From Bog-756 sp052326605 (GTDB taxonomy: Bacteria > Actinomycetota > Acidimicrobiia > Acidimicrobiales > RAAP-2), in NCBI GenBank assembly GCA_052326605.1, contig JBKQMB010000029.1:35001-99000 (forward strand): a stretch of DNA of 64,000 nucleotides. The letters run 5' to 3'. Made by a program: the position numbers and the translations under genes. Each line of letters opens with the position of its first letter. The first letter of the stretch is position 1. The notes under the pieces were generated by a model. The model made no database searches, was not told the origin of the DNA, and saw nothing but the letters and a program-made list of their open reading frames with translations. Positions 60,898 through 64,000 of the stretch are shown here, piece by piece.

Positions 60898-62028
60898 TCA
60901 GACCTTGGCGACGATGCCCGAGAGGGCGCCGCCCAGCTTCGAGGCGGCCCCTCGAAGCGAGGACACCACGCCGTCGAGGTTGGTGACCTCGGACGCCGGC
61001 GGGACGGTGACCGATACCGGGGTGCCGTAGTTGGAGAGCCCGACGGTGACGGTGGTCGTCGCATGGGACTGAGAGTTGCTCGAGCCGGACAGCGACGAAG
61101 AGGTCAAGTCGCCGAGGATGCCTCCGATCGTGGCGTGACTGGTGTCGACCGTCACCGAGACCTGCCGCACGTAGCCGTCAGTTCCGATCCACACCGTCAC
61201 CGGGACGGTGGTGGAGCCGAGCTGCTGCAGTGCCTTCGCACCTGGACCGACCGCTCCGGATGCAGACGACTGGGACCCGTTCTGGAGATGGGCGGCGACC
61301 GAGGCCAGTGAGATCGTCGTGCGGTACTCCGTCGTCGGCATGCCCTGGAGGTCGACCGACCCGACCTTGGTCACTGGTCCCCCGTAGGAGCCGAGGAAGG
61401 CGAGGACCTTCGCCGGATCCGCCAGGGCGGAGAGCGATAGGGAACCGGACGATCGGGTGTTCAGCGACCCGAAGCTGGCCAGGGGGGTCTCGAACCAGGT
61501 CGTCCCGTGGAGGTACGAGGAGAGGGCGGGAAGGTTCAGGTAGAGATTCGTTCCGTCCGAGATCAGCGTGACCGAGTCGCTGGTTCCGCCGCCGACGATG
61601 GACGAGAGGGCCGGTACCGTCGCCGCCACCTCCCCGACGCCGCGGGCCAGGTCGAACGAGCCGATTCCGGTCAGCAGAGTCGACTGCGATCCGGCACCGG
61701 TCTGGGTCGCCGACAGTGTGAAGTCCACGCTGGGGGCCGCAGCGGAGTTCGAGGCCGAGGCGGCGAGGGTTCCGTGGGCCGCAGCGGAGCCGTTTCCGGT
61801 GGAGCCCGATGAGCCGCCGCCGAAGACAGCCGCTCCGACGGCCACGGCGGCGAGGATCGACGCCGCCGCCACCGCTACGGCCATACGACTGCGTCGGGCA
61901 GGTGAGGTGGCTGCACCACCGGGGTGGTCGCCGGCCGGGCCGGCACCGCCATCGCCGTGGGCAGCCAGACCGCCCGGCTCTTCTACCGCCGCCAGCGAGT
62001 TGCCCTTGTACTTGACCAGTTCGCTCAT
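60898..62028 (-). CDS. Membrane-anchored LppX/LprG-like protein
   Basis: 376 residues: cytoplasmic N-terminus rich in Gly/Ala, one helix (about 49-70, MAVAVAAASILAAVAVGAAV), a Ser/Gly linker and a soluble C-terminal domain (VDFTLSATQTGAGSQSTLLT, TNLYLNLPALSSYLHGTTWF, TVPVTVWIGTDGYVRQVSVT) of the type found in LolA/LppX-like lipid-binding proteins; the match to that family is by pattern, not by search. ATG 62028 follows GGGGCAG. It is the last gene before tRNA-Ala, separated by 250 bp. Confidence 0.7.
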   Translation of the reverse strand: MSELVKYKGNSLAAVEEPGGLAAHGDGGAGPAGDHPGGAATSPARRSRMAVAVAAASILAAVAVGAAVFGGGSSGSTGNGSAAAHGTLAASASNSAAAPSVDFTLSATQTGAGSQSTLLTGIGSFDLARGVGEVAATVPALSSIVGGGTSDSVTLISDGTNLYLNLPALSSYLHGTTWFETPLASFGSLNTRSSGSLSLSALADPAKVLAFLGSYGGPVTKVGSVDLQGMPTTEYRTTISLASVAAHLQNGSQSSASGAVGPGAKALQQLGSTTVPVTVWIGTDGYVRQVSVTVDTSHATIGGILGDLTSSSLSGSSNSQSHATTTVTVGLSNYGTPVSVTVPPASEVTNLDGVVSSLRGAASKLGGALSGIVAKV

Positions 62029-62278
62029 CGGAACTGCCCCCTTCTCCGCTCTGGCGGTCCCAGGGAGCGCACGGTGCGATATCCCGTCCCGGGGCATCCG
62101 ACCGCCGACCGGGTGCTGCGTCAACGGTCTTCGTTGTTCACCACTCGATCGTAGCGACGATGTTCGCGCAATTGCCGGCGGGGTACTGTGGCAATCGGGG
62201 TTTCGCCCGTGGCCGCCCCTCCCGCCTCGGACCCCCTTCTGGCAGTGGGCAGGGGGCTGATAACCTGACTCAACCTTC

Positions 62279-62355
62279 GGGGGCGTAGCTCAGCTGGTAG
62301 AGCGCTTGACTGGCAGTCAAGAGGTTCGTGGGTTCGAGTCCCATCGCCTCCACCA
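62279..62355 (+). tRNA. tRNA-Ala (anticodon GGC)
   Basis: Cloverleaf is complete: acceptor GGGGGCG pairs with CGCCTCC including the alanine identity pair G3-U70; D-arm TAGCTCAGCTGGTAGAGC; anticodon stem CTTGA/TCAAG with loop CTGGCAG (anticodon GGC at its centre); T-arm GGGTTCGAGTCCC. The CCA end is encoded (62353-62355). The 3' half is a typical target for integrases. Confidence 0.97.
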
Positions 62356-62624
62356 AGAACTCGCAGGTAGCAAGGCCATTATCCCTAGTAAATGGCGGTA
62401 TTGGCGGGCCGTACTCCGTCCATCGACGTCCAGGGATTTCTCTGGGTTTCGCCGCGTTAGGGGGTAGGTTTGGGGGTACAAGGTCGAGGCCAACCTGACT
62501 CGCCGTCGGACGCCGGCAGTCGGCCCTGCAACCGGGACAAGCGCACCGCTGTGAAGCACCAGTTGCGCGGATGCTCCCGAGTGGGGAACACCTCGCAAGA
62601 GCACATGCGAGGAAAGGAACCACA
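62356..62624. other. 269 bp between tRNA-Ala and ssb
   Basis: No gene recognised. The ORF that reads backwards across the tRNA is the well-known tRNA artefact. The region is lower in GC and ends with a good Shine-Dalgarno (GAGGAAAGGAA) before ssb. It could be the left end of an integrated element. Confidence 0.6.
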
Positions 62625-62852
62625 ATGCCCGACTGCACCCTCACCATCGTCGGAAACGCAACTGCTGACCCCGAGCTCCGCTTCACTCAGAACGGTTCGG
62701 CCACAGCAAGATTCGGAGTTGCTGTCAATCGCCGTTGGCAGAACCGCCAGAGCCAGGAGTGGGACGAGGCCACGTCGTTCTTCGACGTCGTCTGCTGGCG
62801 GGATCTGGCCGAGCACGTGAGCGAGTCGCTCCGTCGCGGTGACCGCGTGATC
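62625..62852 (+). pseudogene. ssb: ssb (single-stranded-DNA-binding protein), interrupted by IS
   Basis: The first 76 residues of SSB are intact (CTLTIVGNATADPELRFTQ, NGSATARFGVAVNRRW, FFDVVCWRDLAEHVSESLRRG) up to RRGDRVI. After codon 76 the frame continues into the IS end as WPSPRQPDTWLCGL and stops at 62918, so strands 5-6 of the OB fold and the acidic C-terminal tip are lost. This ssb lies near a tRNA gene, not in the usual rpsF-ssb-rpsR operon, and so is likely a mobile-element copy. Confidence 0.88.
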
Positions 62853-62882
62853 TGGCCGTCCCCCCGCCAGCCGGACACATGG

Positions 62883-63776
62883 TTATGCGGCTTGAAGACG
62901 ACAGCGGACGAAGCGTAGCTCCCACTCGATTGGTGGCACGTTGCCGAGCGTGGAGTGTCGGCGCAGCGCGTTGTAGTGATTGATCCAGGAGATGACCGCC
63001 CGCCGCGCGTCGGCTCGCGTGGCGAAGCGGCACCGGTGCACCAGCTCCCGTTTGAGCGTGGCCCAGAACGACTCCGCCACGGCGTTGTCCTGGCTCGACC
63101 CGATGCGTCCGACCGACTGGGCGATCTCGTGCTTGGCGCACAGGGCCCGGAAGTCCCGGCCCATGTACTGAGCCCCGCGGTCGTGGTGGAAGACCATGCC
63201 GGCGGTATCTCCACCTCTGGTGGCGACGGCCATCTCGAGAGCGCCCTCGACGAGCACACTGCGCATGTGGTCGGCCATCGCGTAGCCGACGATCCGACGA
63301 CTGCCGATATCGAGGACGTCGGCCAGGTAGAGCCAGCCCTCGCCGGTGGGTACGTAGGTGATGTCCCCGCAGGTGCGCTCCCCGGGCTCGCCGACGCTGA
63401 AGTCGCGTCCGACCAGGTCCGGGAGCGGCGGGGCGCTCACGTCGGGGATGGTGGTGCGGACCTTGCGGCGTCGGCCGTCTCTGGCGTAGATGCCGTTCTC
63501 GGCCATGAGCCGCTCCACGCGCTTGTGGTTGGCACAGAACCCTCGGTCCCGCAGCTCCTCGGTCATCCGGGGGCTGCCGTAGGTGTCGTCGAGGTCCTCG
63601 TGGATGAGGTGCATCTCGTTTATGAGCAGGGCCTCGTCCCACTCTGCGTCGGTGGGGCCGGCGGAGCGGGCCAGCCGGTCGTAGTACGCCGAGGTCGACA
63701 CCTCGGCTGTGTCGCAGGCCGCTTCGACGGGGAACCCCTCGGCCTTCATGGCAGAGACGAACCGGTAGCGGCTCAC
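62883..63776 (-). CDS. IS3-family transposase OrfB
   Basis: 297 residues, catalytic DDE triad Asp138 (CGDITYVP), Asp199 (HHDRGAQY), Glu235 (AVAESFWATLK) with 35 residues between the last two, the DD(35)E spacing. N-terminal HTH_21-like region (RYRFVSAMKAEGFPVEAACD; DDTYGSPRMTEELRDRG) precedes the rve integrase core. GTG 63776 overlaps the orfA stop and lies -1 to it, consistent with programmed frameshifting, though no A6G-like slippery run is visible. Confidence 0.95.
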   Translation of the reverse strand: MSRYRFVSAMKAEGFPVEAACDTAEVSTSAYYDRLARSAGPTDAEWDEALLINEMHLIHEDLDDTYGSPRMTEELRDRGFCANHKRVERLMAENGIYARDGRRRKVRTTIPDVSAPPLPDLVGRDFSVGEPGERTCGDITYVPTGEGWLYLADVLDIGSRRIVGYAMADHMRSVLVEGALEMAVATRGGDTAGMVFHHDRGAQYMGRDFRALCAKHEIAQSVGRIGSSQDNAVAESFWATLKRELVHRCRFATRADARRAVISWINHYNALRRHSTLGNVPPIEWELRFVRCRLQAA

Positions 63777-64000
63777 CGGTCCTGCTCCTTCACCCAGAAG
63801 GCCACACTTCGTTTGAGCAGGTCGCGCTCCATGGTCAGGCGCTTCACCTCCCGTCGGAGCCTGACGTTCTCCTCGCGCATCTCGGTCGTGGTCCCCTCGC
63901 GCTCGCCCCGGTCGATGCGCTCCTGGCGAACCCAGTTGCCGAGGGTCTGCTCGATGACACCGAGCTCCCGGGCGACGTCCGCGATGCTGCGGTGCTGGTC
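63773..64000 (-). CDS. IS3-family transposase OrfA (5' end outside window)
   Basis: 75 codons visible, stop at 63773-63775. The HTH (SIADVARELGVIEQTLGNWV) and the leucine-zipper-like helix (EENVRLRREVKRLTMERDLL) of IS3 OrfA are both present; the N-terminus lies off the right edge. OrfA binds the IS ends and inhibits transposition. Confidence 0.92.
   Translation of the reverse strand, partial: DQHRSIADVARELGVIEQTLGNWVRQERIDRGEREGTTTEMREENVRLRREVKRLTMERDLLKRSVAFWVKEQDR

Larger units (their letters stand above)
62853..64000. mobile_element. IS3-family insertion sequence, right part outside window
   Basis: Left boundary is inferred at TGG 62853, directly after SSB codon 76; terminal repeats cannot be checked as the other end is beyond the window. 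Contains orfB complete and orfA partial on the reverse strand with a GTGA overlap, the usual IS3 layout. It disrupts ssb. Confidence 0.85.

Noticed and set aside
59441..61030. 529-residue forward ORF
   Set aside because: Opposite strand of leuS, rich in Gly/Val/Pro without domains.
62270..62686. 138-residue reverse ORF covering tRNA-Ala
   Set aside because: It is the common antisense artefact of tRNA genes (MGLEPTNLLTASQ-like peptide); no protein homology expected.

Overview
The window is about 64 kb of very GC-rich DNA that reads as a chromosome of a high-GC actinobacterium, most likely of the Acidimicrobiia or a relative (inference from gene content; no 16S gene is present). Supporting signs are a BldD-type regulator, two F420-type luciferase-like oxidoreductases, an HrcA/CIRCE heat-shock operon, a DtxR-family repressor, a FolP2-like protein, an ImuA'-ImuB-DnaE2 mutasome with an actinobacterial LexA box, and many start-stop overlaps in tight operons.

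Layout. 1-5.0 kb: photolyase remnant, recO, small membrane protein, uppS (reverse), then TauE and DinG-like helicase (forward). 5.1-6.1 kb: two decayed genes (glycosyltransferase, YceI). 6.1-15.2 kb: a reverse housekeeping block era, corC-like, ybeY, phoH, HIT, HTH protein, bldD, then the CIRCE-controlled hrcA-dnaJ-rsmE operon, then a DtxR-family gene. 15.3-22.5 kb: a small conserved protein, PAP2-like protein and a polysaccharide region (GT4, ATP-grasp, Wzm/Wzt exporter, broken CelD-like acyltransferase). 22.6-25.9 kb: lepA, rpsT, SRAP protein.

26-39.2 kb is the most distinctive part: two divergent operons separated by an operator-like palindrome. Leftward run a hydroxyisobutyrate-dehydrogenase-like gene, aldehyde dehydrogenase, carboxymuconolactone decarboxylase-like gene, SDR, enoyl-CoA hydratase, LLM oxidoreductase, thioesterase and, after a gap, a branched-chain-type binding protein. 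Rightward run a DUF6125-like gene, TetR, a CYP123-like P450, SDR, CYP51, a 3Fe-4S ferredoxin and an NTF2-like protein. CYP51 carries both family signature motifs, and the gene set closely resembles the Mycobacterium tuberculosis Rv0763c-Rv0771 locus (recalled, not searched). It looks like a complete steroid or terpenoid oxidation module with its own electron carrier and side-chain/acyl-CoA enzymes.

39.3-45.7 kb holds a truncated mycothiol-isomerase-like gene, a broken Na+/H+ antiporter, YjbR, a CoA-transferase, an O-methyltransferase, a GT39 membrane protein and a GNAT remnant. 45.8-50.9 kb is the SOS mutasome imuA'-imuB-dnaE2, whose ImuB appears to lack the little-finger region. 51-62 kb is mostly housekeeping (holA, FolP2-like, thioredoxin-TPR, PAC2, leuS) plus a secreted lipoprotein-like protein. 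The right end has tRNA-Ala(GGC) followed by an ssb gene cut by an IS3-family element that runs off the window; this could be the edge of an integrated element. About eight genes are broken or truncated, a notable number for one window, so either gene decay or assembly error should be considered.
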